Below, one piece after another: positions 43,931 to 54,701 of a stretch of DNA of 64,000 nt (its first letter is position 1; each line of letters begins with the position of its first letter). This DNA is from Aurifilum marmelostoma. Taxonomy: Eukaryota > Ascomycota > Sordariomycetes > Diaporthales > Cryphonectriaceae. The notes beneath the pieces were generated by a model. The model was not told the origin of the DNA and made no database searches. It worked only from the letters and a program-made list of their open reading frames with translations. Location of the stretch: NCBI GenBank assembly GCA_027559495.1, contig JAMXSV010000023.1, positions 372,001 to 436,000 of the forward strand, in the 5' to 3' direction. A program made the position numbers and the translations under genes.

Positions 43931-45910
43931 ATGGGTACAGCGGGCGGAGAGGCTGTTGGCGCGATTCCCTACCACACCCTCGAGAGCTCTCACACCGTGC
44001 GGCTGATCAGCGCCCGGCGATGCCCCACTGATGCGAGCATCAGAGTGTCTCTTCAACATGTTGACCTCTTCAACGACGACACCTGTCCGCGCTATACGGC
44101 CCTCTCTTATGTCTGGGGGCCGCCGACGCTCGACCCTCGGATCGTGCTCATCGACGGCCAGCCATGCAGGGTTCTCTCGAGCATTCACCCCATATTGGAG
44201 CTCATGTGTGACCACGAGGCCCTAGGAGAAGGAGAGACGTATTTCTGGATTGACTATCTCTGCATCAACCAAGGTGATGGGCGCGAGCGAGGCCAGCAGG
44301 TCGCCCTCATGGGCCAGCTGTATTGCCGCGCCCACCGCACGATGGTCTGGCTCGGTCCCAGCACACCCGACACCCGTGGTGCGACCGCAGCGATACGTCT
44401 GATTGCGGCGTGGAGACATGGGGCGACGGCTTGCGAGCAGGCTACCGCTCGAGATGCCATCACGGACGAGCAGTGGCGCGCACTGAGCAGGTGGATGCTT
44501 CGGCCGTGGTGGACGCGCGTATGGACGCTGCAGGAATTCCTGTTGCCCGACCAGCTCGTCTTTCACTGCGGGCCAGAGAGCGTTTCCAAGGCGACTTGGT
44601 CGCAGGCTGTGGGCATGTTGTACGACTATGACGCGGTGGGCAAACTGGAGCATAAAGCCTTTACAAACCAGTGGGCGAGGAGAAGACTGCTCAGACACTA
44701 TCACAACAAGGCGTTCCGAGAAAACATGGGTCTCGTGGCCATGATGGCTTATGTGGGCTATTACCAGGCGACAGACCAGAGAGATCGGATATATGCACTG
44801 TTGGGTGTCTGTACCACCCGAGATCGAGACGTTGTTGGGGAGGCAGACTATCAAGCGAGCGTCGAGGAGGTGTACACACGGCTGGTGGTGAGGTTTATAG
44901 AAGTGCATCGCAGCCTCGATATTATCTGTTTCGCGGCGCTTTTCAACAAAGCTGCCGCTGACAACAAGGACGGCGATCAAGGCCAACTACCATCCTGGGT
45001 CCCAGACTGGCGACGCTTTGCCTACCGAGCCTCACGGCCGGTGCCCTCGATGGTCAGCGAACCAAGCCGACAACACATTGGCAATTTCCGACCCACCGGT
45101 TTCGAACCGAATCCGGATCTAATTTACATGGCTTCAGCAAATCTGCCTGCACACTACTCCCTCTCAGAAGACCAGCGACGGCTGACCTGCCAAGGCCTTA
45201 TCATCGACACCATCGATGGACTGGGCCCCGCCCATCATCCTGCACCCGATGACGCTGCTGACCGAGCACTGCACCTGGTCCAGTCTACATCTCAGAAGAA
45301 CCTCAAAGAAACCAAAAGCATGTTCGCGCTCGACAGCGCCCTCTCCCAAGCATCCTCCGACTCGGTCCTCGAGGCTCTCGTCCGCAGCCTCTCACTCGAC
45401 CGCTCTAGCCGATACCTCACCTCTGCGGCCTGCTTACCATCTTACATGCACGAATTCCAACACGCTCTAGCGAGATCGATGAGTGCTCTACCTTTCACCT
45501 CCGAGTGCGCACCTGTCATGGAGTGGTTCCTTGCCAACCAAGCCCTCCTCATCCGGGGCGCCACGCTCAGGGATCACTGTGAGGCTGCGACACCCCCACC
45601 AGCTCGCCGGAGAAGGGCAGAGCGGAAGAAGCAATCCATCTGGCGCGCGGCAGAGACGACAGTCGGCGAGTGGCCGTGGGAATGCCGACTGGTCGTCACG
45701 GCTGGGGGCGATGTGGGCATGGCGCCGAGACTGGCGAGGAAGGGCGACGTGGTCTGTGTGCTTGTCGGGTGTAGTGTTCCGGTCGTCCTGAGGGCGTCGG
45801 CAAGAGGGGATTCGAGTTTCACCCTGGTCGGTGAGAGTTTCTTTCCTGGGGTTATGGAGGGCGAGGCGCTTGACGTTGGGAAGGAGGTGAGGGAGATTGT
45901 CTTGGTATAG
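43931..45910 (+). CDS. Heterokaryon-incompatibility (HET) domain protein
   Basis: A single exon from the ATG at 43931 encodes 659 aa. The HET domain occupies about residues 55-205: YTALSYVWGPP, YFWIDYLCINQGDGRERGQQV, and RTMVWLGPSTP; it is followed by WWTRVWTLQEFLLPDQLVFHCG and DQRDRIYALLGVC. The C-terminal part (about residues 580-655, GDVVCVLVGCSVPVVLR) is the usual GDxVCxLxGCxxPxxLR ending of these proteins. HET-domain proteins of filamentous ascomycetes trigger cell death when incompatible hyphae fuse; most family members have no known partner and may act in other recognition responses. No NACHT/WD or other fused domain is present. Lack of introns and of a recognisable neighbour partner leaves its trigger unknown. 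Confidence 0.93.
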   Translation: MGTAGGEAVGAIPYHTLESSHTVRLISARRCPTDASIRVSLQHVDLFNDDTCPRYTALSYVWGPPTLDPRIVLIDGQPCRVLSSIHPILELMCDHEALGEGETYFWIDYLCINQGDGRERGQQVALMGQLYCRAHRTMVWLGPSTPDTRGATAAIRLIAAWRHGATACEQATARDAITDEQWRALSRWMLRPWWTRVWTLQEFLLPDQLVFHCGPESVSKATWSQAVGMLYDYDAVGKLEHKAFTNQWARRRLLRHYHNKAFRENMGLVAMMAYVGYYQATDQRDRIYALLGVCTTRDRDVVGEADYQASVEEVYTRLVVRFIEVHRSLDIICFAALFNKAAADNKDGDQGQLPSWVPDWRRFAYRASRPVPSMVSEPSRQHIGNFRPTGFEPNPDLIYMASANLPAHYSLSEDQRRLTCQGLIIDTIDGLGPAHHPAPDDAADRALHLVQSTSQKNLKETKSMFALDSALSQASSDSVLEALVRSLSLDRSSRYLTSAACLPSYMHEFQHALARSMSALPFTSECAPVMEWFLANQALLIRGATLRDHCEAATPPPARRRRAERKKQSIWRAAETTVGEWPWECRLVVTAGGDVGMAPRLARKGDVVCVLVGCSVPVVLRASARGDSSFTLVGESFFPGVMEGEALDVGKEVREIVLV

Positions 45911-47611
45911 GAGGGCAATAATGATGAACATGCAGTGATGTTTCTCTGAAGATGTCATAATCATTTTGCAAGAATTGCTGAGAGCTGTCTGAAAATGTCG
46001 TGCATGTGAATGAAAGTGGAATACATTAATTACCCTGTGTTTATCACAGCCCCTGCCTTGCGGGGTGAACATCTCAAGAGTGCGTTGTTTGTAACGTGGC
46101 GCCTAGCAGTCATCCCTATGCCATACGTCTTATTACCGGTTCTCTTTTCTGTACAAATTGGCATGAAATTGGACTGCTTAAACCCCCATTTTTGGAAGCT
46201 CTTCATATAAACCAGTCCACAGATACAAATATTTCCAATGTGTAATCTTCTCATCCTATGGTGGCGCTGACCAGCCTTGACGACGCCTAATATATGTGGA
46301 AGCTTACTTGTACAGTTGCAGTACAACATGACAAATCATATCAGCAATAGTATCGTCATCCTCTGGGTGATGCAGTCACAAGCTTGTTTCAGTTAATTAT
46401 TAGTGAGTGGACAGACCACGTAATAAGAAATCGATTGTGGCCTATACGAAGCAGTCATTTGTTATTACCTATGCGTGTGACAGCGGCTAACAGGTAATAT
46501 TACATTATAAAAGGCTAACCAATTCACCAAGTTGCTTGTTAATCGGATACAGAAGCGGCTCCGGTTAGAGATAGCCCAGCACCTTGCCATCCTGAACCTT
46601 AACAACGATTATTACTGGACTTGCGCACTAGACCACTTTCTTACACGCGATAAGAATACGTTGGCTACAAAAGTAGTATAATGGTATGTGCTCTTAGTGA
46701 CCTCCATTTCCCCAGAGACGGCGCCCGGCGGGGGCGTGTGGCGGACACAGGGTTGCCTTTCCCTTCCCTTCAGCCGCACTCTTTTCTTGAGGAAACATCG
46801 TGAGGTGGGTTCACGGGGTTCTGGACCCGAGGGGCGCTAGCTATTGGGCGTGTGGTGCACGACATGTTTCCTCCTCGGCTGGACATTACTATGGTAGTTA
46901 GACCGGCCCAGCCCAGCCCAGATATGCAGGGAAGGGAAAACATTCCATACATACGGCAGAGCTACCCAGGGGGAGGGTACCCTTCCACCCTCCCTGGAGG
47001 ACCTGCACTAGTGCGGGCGGCCCCTCTAGAAACGCTAGAAGCCCATGTGTCTGATCATGCAAATAAAAGATGGCATGGAAATCGGTCTTTTCTGGTATTA
47101 TTATTGCCAAGGTAGTAGATCGGGAGAGGCTGCAGCCGGGGGGTGGGGAGGAGGTGGTGTAGTGGAGACCTCAACAAGATTGACGAGCAACCAATTGATT
47201 CTTGGTTTGAGGTTGAAGAGAGGAAGGGGGAGAAAAGAGAGGAAACAAAAAAAAAGGGGGGGGGGGGGGCGGATAGGTGATATCGGAACAGCGAGAAAGA
47301 AAAAGAAAAAACCTGGTTGAGGGATCGACCTGAAATATTCACCAGGGGCAGCGTAATTACTGCAATAAAGCTTCTGACGCGTCACTCATCGATCCATCCA
47401 TCTTCTGCGTGGTGGATATTCCCAGCAATACATCAAGAAACATGTTCGTAAACAGCGCTTGACGTGACGCACCAGCCTCTGGCTAGTAGAGATCACATGT
47501 GGTCGGTAGAAGGGCCAAAGCAACGGGTTTGTACGTAATGAATTGTCGAGACAGATTCTGGGGTAATATGGGGATGTGAGGGTACCTGTGCTGTAATTTG
47601 ACCACGGGCAG

Positions 47612-47613
<2 letters not shown>

Positions 47614-47649
<36 letters not shown>
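47614..47649. repeat. (GA)n microsatellite
   Basis: A run of about 18 GA dinucleotides in non-coding DNA. Confidence 0.9.
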
Positions 47650-47653
<4 letters not shown>

Positions 47654-49892
47654 TCCTGTCTATGTGTCGATGAAAACTGATCCGAGTCAGTCTCCTCGGA
47701 TAACATGTGAGAATCGGGACTAGGCTCAAAGGAGATTGAAGTGACGTCCCGTCTGAAAGGGGACAGCGATGCGCGTATCTAGCTTTGGGAATCCTCGGTT
47801 GCTTGGCGGGGTGCAGCAGGCCTGATCCGTTACAGGAGGTATGTTGGTGGGAATCTTGAAGAGGTGGAAGAGACAGAGACGGGTGCCCAAAGGGGGGGAG
47901 GTGGAGAAAAAGCCCTCACCTCTTTCTGGTCCCTGCCCTGTTATCGCCCTCGCTTCCTATTGGCGTCGTCCTGGGCCTTTCTTATTTTGATTTTATTTTA
48001 ACTTCATGTATTATTCTTCTTCTCTCATCTCGAGTCCGTGCCCCTCACCTGCCGCACAAAATTTTACAGTCGATACATATAATATATTCCGCAGACTTTA
48101 GGCGGAGAGGTTGAACGTCAAGTTGAAGCTTCCCCACGTGGAGCAGGCGGGAGCCCGCATGGCAAACACTACAACCTCACTGTACTGTACTGCACATGGT
48201 AGATATTGTGGGGGATGCCCATATGAGGCCTGGACCATGAACACCAGGGGCCCTTCGGAGGGTTTCGTGCTGCATGATATCGGTTTTTGCCTGTCATCAT
48301 GCCATCGGGGGTCCCCATCATCCTCACAGGCTGCCAGCACTAGACTCTTATTCCACGTTTGTCATGTGACGAGGCCCTGCACTGCACCTGAGGTGGTTGT
48401 ACTGTTACCACCATCTGCTGTCGCCCTACGTACTATGTGCTGTCAGCATCATGTACCGCCTCAACAGCATAGGTGTGCGGTATTACTATGGTGCCAGCCA
48501 TGGTGCTTAGCTGCGGCCAGCAGGGCTCGAAACAGTCTAGATCGTGCAAGAGAGGACACCCCACCCCCACCTTCCTGATTGGCAGTCCGACGTTCTTATC
48601 AGGCGGACAGGGTTGGTGCTACCGTTAGTCCATGCAGCAATCCCTGCCGACAAGTTGCAGGGGAGGATGGGTCTTTCCCTTTCTACAGTAGACGTCAAGT
48701 CATTTAGCCATCCTTTGGGTGTCAAATGCTGCTGCTTCTGGTGCTGCTTTTCCTGCCACCTTTTTGAGTCCCGGTGTGTCTCTCTCTCTCCCTCTCTCGC
48801 GCGCTTCAGAGGAAGCCTAACAGTAAGACGTAAAAATGCCTCACTTGAGCATATGACCCCTTCCACTCCCCTCCTCCATTACTTACAAGCTTCTCCTCTC
48901 TCTCTCTCTCTTTACCCCGAGACTACTTGCAAAAAGAGAAAGGAGAAGAAAAGAAAGGTCTGCCAACCCTTCCTTCTAGACGAGGTACCGTTTCCTCGGT
49001 TCGGACAGAGGCCCTTGTACCTAGGTGCAGGGTGGTGAGCCAGTGGGCCGGGATACTGGGGATCCTAGTCTTTGCCCTACTATACCACTACGATTAGTAT
49101 AAACTATGGTAGATAGTACTATGCGGCGACGACGACGCCGCCTACCCCGTCCCGACCCAGACTCGGTCCTTTTTCCTTGGTGCCAGTCAGTCAGTTCGGA
49201 CTCTTTCACTCATTGGGAAAAAATGTCTTGGTTCTAAGCCTCGCTGGGCTCTGCTGAAAAGAGAAGGAAAAAAACATGCACATCTGATGAGAGCGCCTAA
49301 TGTTACACCAGGAATGACCATTCCTTCTCGGCTACGATGCGGTGTTTCTTTAATTTACTGTGACTGCTCATGGCTTACATGGCTGGATGCTCAGCCGGCG
49401 TCGTGTCTTAGCTGTCTGCTTCCTAGTGGCTAGCAGGCAAATTTCACACGAATTGCCCTCTCCAGACACACACACACGTCTTTCCTCCCTCTCTCTCTCT
49501 CTCTTCCTGTCTTGAACCACACCGGGGCTCACCTTGCTGTCCCCCAGCCTGTCTAACCGACTATCTACATTTCCACATCATGGCGTCGCCCGAGTGCTTA
49601 GCACGCTAACTGGTGCACTTGTATCGAGTCGCCTGTTTCTTCAGCCATCTTGGGAAGGAACGGGGGGGCATGGTTGGAAAGTGAGGTAGGTGCCTTGGCG
49701 CTGCTTCGAGACCAGCTTAGCCCCCCTGCGCCCCTGTCGTCGTGGCGAGCCATCCTTATCAGGGACCTGTGGCCACTCCGAACCTTACCTTTAAGTTTTA
49801 AGTACTCGCACGCGAATCTGACCATGTCGCTCCCTCGTATAAGAAGTCGTTCGAGGCCCCCCCCCCCGGATCCTGCAGCCTCGAGGGAAGGT

Positions 49893-49920
49893 GAAGAGAG
49901 AGAGAGAGAGAGAGAGAGAG
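49893..49920. repeat. (GA)n microsatellite
   Basis: A run of about 14 GA dinucleotides about 200 bases upstream of the permease start, so possibly in its promoter or leader. Confidence 0.9.
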
Positions 49921-50114
49921 CATACGTGTGTGTGAGAAGATAGTGACGGAGGTAGTTCTTCAGCTTGTTTCCTCCCAGCCGGTGTAATCCTCTTCGTCCT
50001 TCTTCTTTTCTTTTCCGCCAGCGTCTTTTGACACCACCCGTTCCAAGACCTCTTTTGAGGGTTTTATTCCACTCACAGAGAAAGAGAGGTGTTTGCGTGA
50101 CGCCGCGGGACAAG

Positions 50115-52246
50115 ATGGCTCACCACGACGAAAAGGATATCTCGGGCAAGGAGGCCTATGAGCCTCGGGTTGGGTCCAGCTCGGAGATCGTCGACGAGGA
50201 GGTCGGCGTTGTTCACAAGGGGAGCAACCTGAGCCGCGACCTGAAGAACAGACACATGCAGAGTAAGTTCATTCTCGTGTGAGAGAGGGAATTTACCACC
50301 CACGATTCTCGTCGTTGGTGTCGGCATTCCCTTTCTGTGCCAGTTTCTGTCTCGGAAGATAGACTCAAGATTAGCTTTTGATGAAATGGAAACACTTTTG
50401 GCTAACCACCGTCTACTTGTTAGTGATTGCTATCGGTACGACTCGACCCGGCCCCCCTGCCTCCCTTCTCCCACCCTCGCATTTGTCTAATATGGAGCTC
50501 GTTTTTAGGTGGTGCTATTGGTGCTGGTCTCTTTGTTGGCTCCGGAAGTGCCCTCCGCACCGGCGGTCCTGGATCCCTCGTCATCTGTTATATGATTATC
50601 GGCATCATGTTGCTGTTCACGTGCCAGGCCCTGGCTGAGCTGGCCGTCCTCTATCCCGTCAACGGTGCATTCTACACCTACATTGTCCGGTTTATTGACC
50701 CCTCGTGGGGTTTTGCCATGGGCTGGGACTATGCCATCTCCTGGCTGACGGTGTTGCCGTTTGAGCTCGTGGCCGCTTCCATCACCATCACCTTCTGGAG
50801 AGATGATCTGAACATGGGTTGGTCTCACCATCTATCTGTCTTCTTTTTTTTTTTTTTTGTTCAGTCACGTGTGGTGGCGTTCAAGAGACATGTAGACTGA
50901 CTTCTCCATCTTGCTCTCAAGGTATCTGGGTCGCCGTCTTCCTCGTGGTCCTCTCTGCCATCCAGGTCTTCGGCGTCCGCGGCTATGGTGAGGTCGAGTT
51001 CGTGCTCTCCATGATCAAGATTGCTGCCTGCACAGGCTTCATCATCCTGGGCATCATCATCAACTGCGGCGGTGTCGGAAACCAGGGCTATATTGGTGCA
51101 AAGTACTGGCACGATCCTGGTGCCTTCAATGGATTCAACGGCTTTTGCAGGTAATTACTCACCGAACCTCCCTTCCCCTTTACGCTTCGACCATGTTTTC
51201 TCGTTTCTAGGGTTCGTGCGATTCTAACAAGACACTACCCAACCCAGCGTGTTCGTCACGGCCTGCTTCGCCTTTGGCGGAACTGAGCTTGTTGGCCTTG
51301 CCGCGGCCGAGTCCGTCAACCCGAGGAAGGCTATCCCCCAGGCCACCAAGCAGGTCTTCTGGCGCATCTGCTTCTTCTACGTCGTCAACCTCTTCATCGT
51401 CGGCCTCATCCTGCCCTTCACCGACCCCAGGCTGGAGGGCTCTTCGGGCGCCAACACCAAGGCCTCTCCCTTTGTGCTGGCCATCCAGGACGCCGGCATC
51501 AAGGTCCTCCCCTCCATCTTCAACGCCGTCATCACCCTGGCCGTCATCTCCGTGGCCAACTCGTGCACCTTCGGCTCGACCCGGACGATGCAGGCCATGG
51601 CCGAGCGGGGAATGGCCCCTAGGTTCCTGGCCTACGTCGACGGCTCCGGCCGCCCCATCTGGTGCATCGTCGTCCAGCTCGCCTTTGGCCTGCTCGCCTT
51701 CATCGGCGAGGCCACAGACCAGAGCACCATCTTTGGCTGGCTGCTCTCGCTCTCCGGCCTGTCGTACCTCTTTGTCTGGGGCACCATCTGCGCCACCCAC
51801 ATCCGCTTCCGCAAGGCCTGGAAGATCCATGGCTACACTCTCGACCAGATCCCCTATAAGCCTACCCTCGGCGTCTGGGGCAGCTGGATCGGTCTCGTCC
51901 TTGCTGTGCTGTGCCTGATTGCCACCTTTTACAGCTCTCTCTACGTGAGTGTCCCCCCAAGGAAAGAGAAGGGAAAGGAAGAAACTTCGTTGCTGACCTC
52001 TTTTTTTTCGTACAGCCCTCAGCCGACGCCACCCCTGACGCTCAGGTCTTTTTCCAAAGTTTCCTCGCCGCCCCGGTCGTCCTCGTCTTGTACCTTGGCT
52101 GGAAGATCAGCACCAGAGATTGGCGCCTGATGGTCCCCATTGCCGAGATGGACCTCAAGTCTGGCCTGCGCCTTCACAACCCCGAGGATGACGATGTCCC
52201 TCAAAAGCAGAGCTGGTTCAAGCGCATCATCCATGGTCTGCTCTAG
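50115..52246 (+). CDS. Amino acid permease (APC superfamily, YAT-type)
   Basis: Six exons, 50115-50262, 50424-50435, 50509-50817, 50922-51150, 51248-51944 and 52016-52246, join in phase to 541 aa. The N-terminus is hydrophilic (about 45 residues), then the conserved first helix MIAIGGAIGAGLFVGSGSAL, which needs the 12-nt exon 2. Further conserved segments are the PVNGAFYTYIVRFIDPSWGFAMGWDY region, ACFAFGGTELVGLAAAES, PRKAIPQATKQVFWRI and SRTMQAMAERG-like STRTMQAMAERGMAP. About twelve membrane helices are visible, with a C-terminal tail (IAEMDLKSGLRLH). This is a plasma-membrane proton-coupled amino acid permease; the closest resemblance is to general/broad-range fungal permeases, and the exact substrate cannot be told. 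The pyrimidine-rich intron 3 includes a long T run. Confidence 0.93.
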
Positions 52247-53651
52247 AGAAAGAGGGGAGTGTGGGTTTTTTTTCTTCTCTTTTCAACTACTTATTATTAT
52301 TATGGAGATGGGGTTGTGGTCTTGGATCGGCGCATCGCTTGGAGAGGACAGTGGTTACTGTTGCTATTTTGTGATGGAATGTCATTCTGGGAAGAAAAAA
52401 ACATACATGCATATGGTGCTTGTCATGCCGACATCACTTGGGAAAGATAACTCGGAGAAAGAGATACCACATCAATACATATTTATTTACATGACCATGA
52501 ACGACATTCCATGCAGGACCAGGACTTTAAATACTATAAATGGGCCCACGCGCCGTCGATCTTGAAACGGCAAATCAACCTCGCACTCTCGTTTTCCATC
52601 TCTTTTGTCTTCCCCACCCCAGCCAATTCACTCCAACTCGCCTGCTGACTTGTTTTAAACCACACTTTACTGCACACACACTTGCTACATTGCTACATGC
52701 TGTCCCCGCTCAAGTAGGGTTCTGCTGCCGGCTCCGAATGCTCCGGCGCTTTTGACAGACATGAATATCCATTACACGCGCTTCAGAGTGTTCATCGTTT
52801 CTAGCCTCCCTGCCCACGGGCTCTTACGAGCGCTTCCCTCCCCCCCCCCCTTTTTTTGTTTTTTTTTCTTCTTCACTCTTTTGGTTCGCTTCTGCCTGTA
52901 CACCGCTATTCTACGTCCACCATCTCGGAAAGCAAATGCTCCAGATTCGTGGAGTAAAGAGGGACGATACAACCCCTCTCTTTTGTTTCCCCTCAGCGGA
53001 GCGCCGTTTCGTACCCTTAGAAAAGGAGCCCTGGAGGCCCCACAGGGATAGACGATCTTTGTTTCCACAGTCAGGCGTTGTTTTGAAACCGTCGAAAGTA
53101 AGGATGAGATGGCATGGCGGCTCGCTCGCGGGGGAGCGGAGGGAGCGGCTCTGTCTACCCTTATGCGCACCAGCAGGGCGCCTCGGCTGACATTACAGTT
53201 TCCCATTCGAGGAGGTCGCAAAAATAAGGCTTCGGGAGTGGATTGCCCTTGGACTTGTTCCTCAAATACGAGGTCTGGAAAGGTTCTTATAGTGATGCTG
53301 TCAGTCCATCCTTGTTGCTTGCCCAATTGCCGATGATGTGAGTAGGGGGGGAAAAGAGGAGAGGGCCAACCCCAGCGAGGGCAGCTTTTGTGTCGAGTAG
53401 GATAAATAGAGACCTACTCGCCTGGTCTGCATCCCCATATTCTTCGGGGCGGAGGGGGGGGGGTTCTTTTCTTTTCTTTTTTTCTTGTGATCATCTGTGT
53501 TGCGACATCGATAGATAGACCCAAACCATTTTTGCTCCACTCTATCACAAGTTCATCCCAAGACATAGCGCATTAATTACGATATACTTACTCCACTACC
53601 TACCACGACTATCACTGCAAAAACAGACAGGGAGGTCCACACAATCAAGCA
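52247..53651. other. Intergenic region, 1.4 kb
   Basis: Holds the permease 3' region and the promoter of the glucanase gene. A 184-codon minus-strand ORF (52772-53326) is open but basic, low in complexity and unlike any family I know. C and T runs lie at about 52841-52867. No supported gene. Confidence 0.4.
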
Positions 53652-53883
53652 ATGGCTTGTCTACGCCTCCTCGCCGCCCTCGCTCTCGGGGCTGGCCTCG
53701 TCAGCGCCGGGCTTGTCGACCCGCTGCGCGAGCGTGACCTGAAGAAGCGCGCAACGACCCTGATTCCCGATACGTGCTTTAGCAGCCAGGCCAACCTGGA
53801 AAAGTACTTTAACTATGCGTATCCTTGGGGTGAAACGGGTTCGTAATCGTCTCTTTCTCCCTTTCACTATTGTCTGCCCCTTT

Positions 53884-53939
<56 letters not shown>

Positions 53940-54701
53940 CATGCTCTTGATTTCTATCGAGAATGCAATGCAATCCGCAAATCAAGAACAGTTCAGCTGA
54001 AGCATAACCCAATAATTAGTATGCATATAACCTAACTACTAGGTCTTGGTCATGAATACATAACGAAAGCTAATCATGACCCTCCCCCCTCCCCCCTTTT
54101 CCAGCACAACGGCGCGGCCCGCATGCTCAAGTCGCAGGTGAGCATCATCGACAACGCCTACCTACAGCTCGAGTCGGTCTACACGGGCCCGCAGGCGTCG
54201 CGCCCGTCCCTCCGCTACAACTCGGGCACGATCCACGCCAAGCAGCACTTCACGGTCAAGGCCGGCGGCGGGCTGGACTTCAAGGCCAACTTTGTGGCGC
54301 CCGTGGCGGAGGGGTGCTGGCCGGCGTGGTGGGCGGACTGCGTCACCAGCTGGCCGCCCGAGATCGACCTGGCCGAGTGGAAGGGCAACGGCGACATCAG
54401 CTTCAACACCTTCAACACGAGCAAAGAAGTCACGGCGCAGAACTTCCCGTACCCGAAGCCCACCACGGCGTGGCACACCATCCTGGTCGAGCTGCGGCCC
54501 GAGGACGACGGGACCACGCTCAAGATCCAGTTCTACATGAACGGGAACCACATGACCACCCAGTACGGGTCGAACATGGTCGGCAAGCCGTTCTATATGA
54601 TTATCGACTACCAGATGCTCGGCAGCAGCGGCTCGAAGGGGCCGACGAAGACGACCTACTTTGACGTGCAGCATCTGAGCGTCGTGAGCTACAACCCGTA
54701 G
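53652..54701 (+). CDS. Secreted GH16-like beta-glucanase, splice junction unresolved
   Basis: Exon 1 starts at 53652 with a signal peptide (LRLLAALALGAGLVSAG) and a probable KR processing site, and continues CFSSQANLEKYFNYAYPWG. Exon 2 (from about 54105 to 54701) begins HNGAARMLKSQVSIID and contains the GH16-type catalytic motif EIDLAEW (ExDxxE) near residue 145, preceded by CWPAWW. The fold is a concanavalin-A-like glucanase, expected to act on beta-glucan or a related cell-wall polysaccharide outside the cell. The intron of about 275 nt contains a 50-base AT repeat. No GT donor near the end of exon 1 (53830, 53839 or 53843) matches the phase needed by the CCAG acceptor at 54104, so a microexon, an indel or another acceptor must be involved. 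Total length would be about 255-260 aa. Confidence 0.75.
53887..53936. repeat. (AT)n microsatellite in an intron
   Basis: A perfect run of about 25 AT dinucleotides inside the intron of the GH16-like gene, 45 bases after the end of exon 1. Length is likely polymorphic. Confidence 0.93.

Larger units (their letters stand above)
45911..50114. other. 4.2-kb gene-poor region
   Basis: No recognised gene. AT-rich at about 46000-46700, including a 57-codon fragment (46511-46681) that reads like a coding relic. Further right are a 14-G run (47256-47269), GA tracts (47614-47649 and 49893-49920), CT tracts at about 48780-48800, 48895-48911 and 49486-49504, and the promoter/leader of the permease. Confidence 0.5.

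Noticed and set aside
52772..53326. 184-codon minus-strand ORF
   Set aside because: Basic, low complexity, with a Lys run opposite a T/C homopolymer; no family features.
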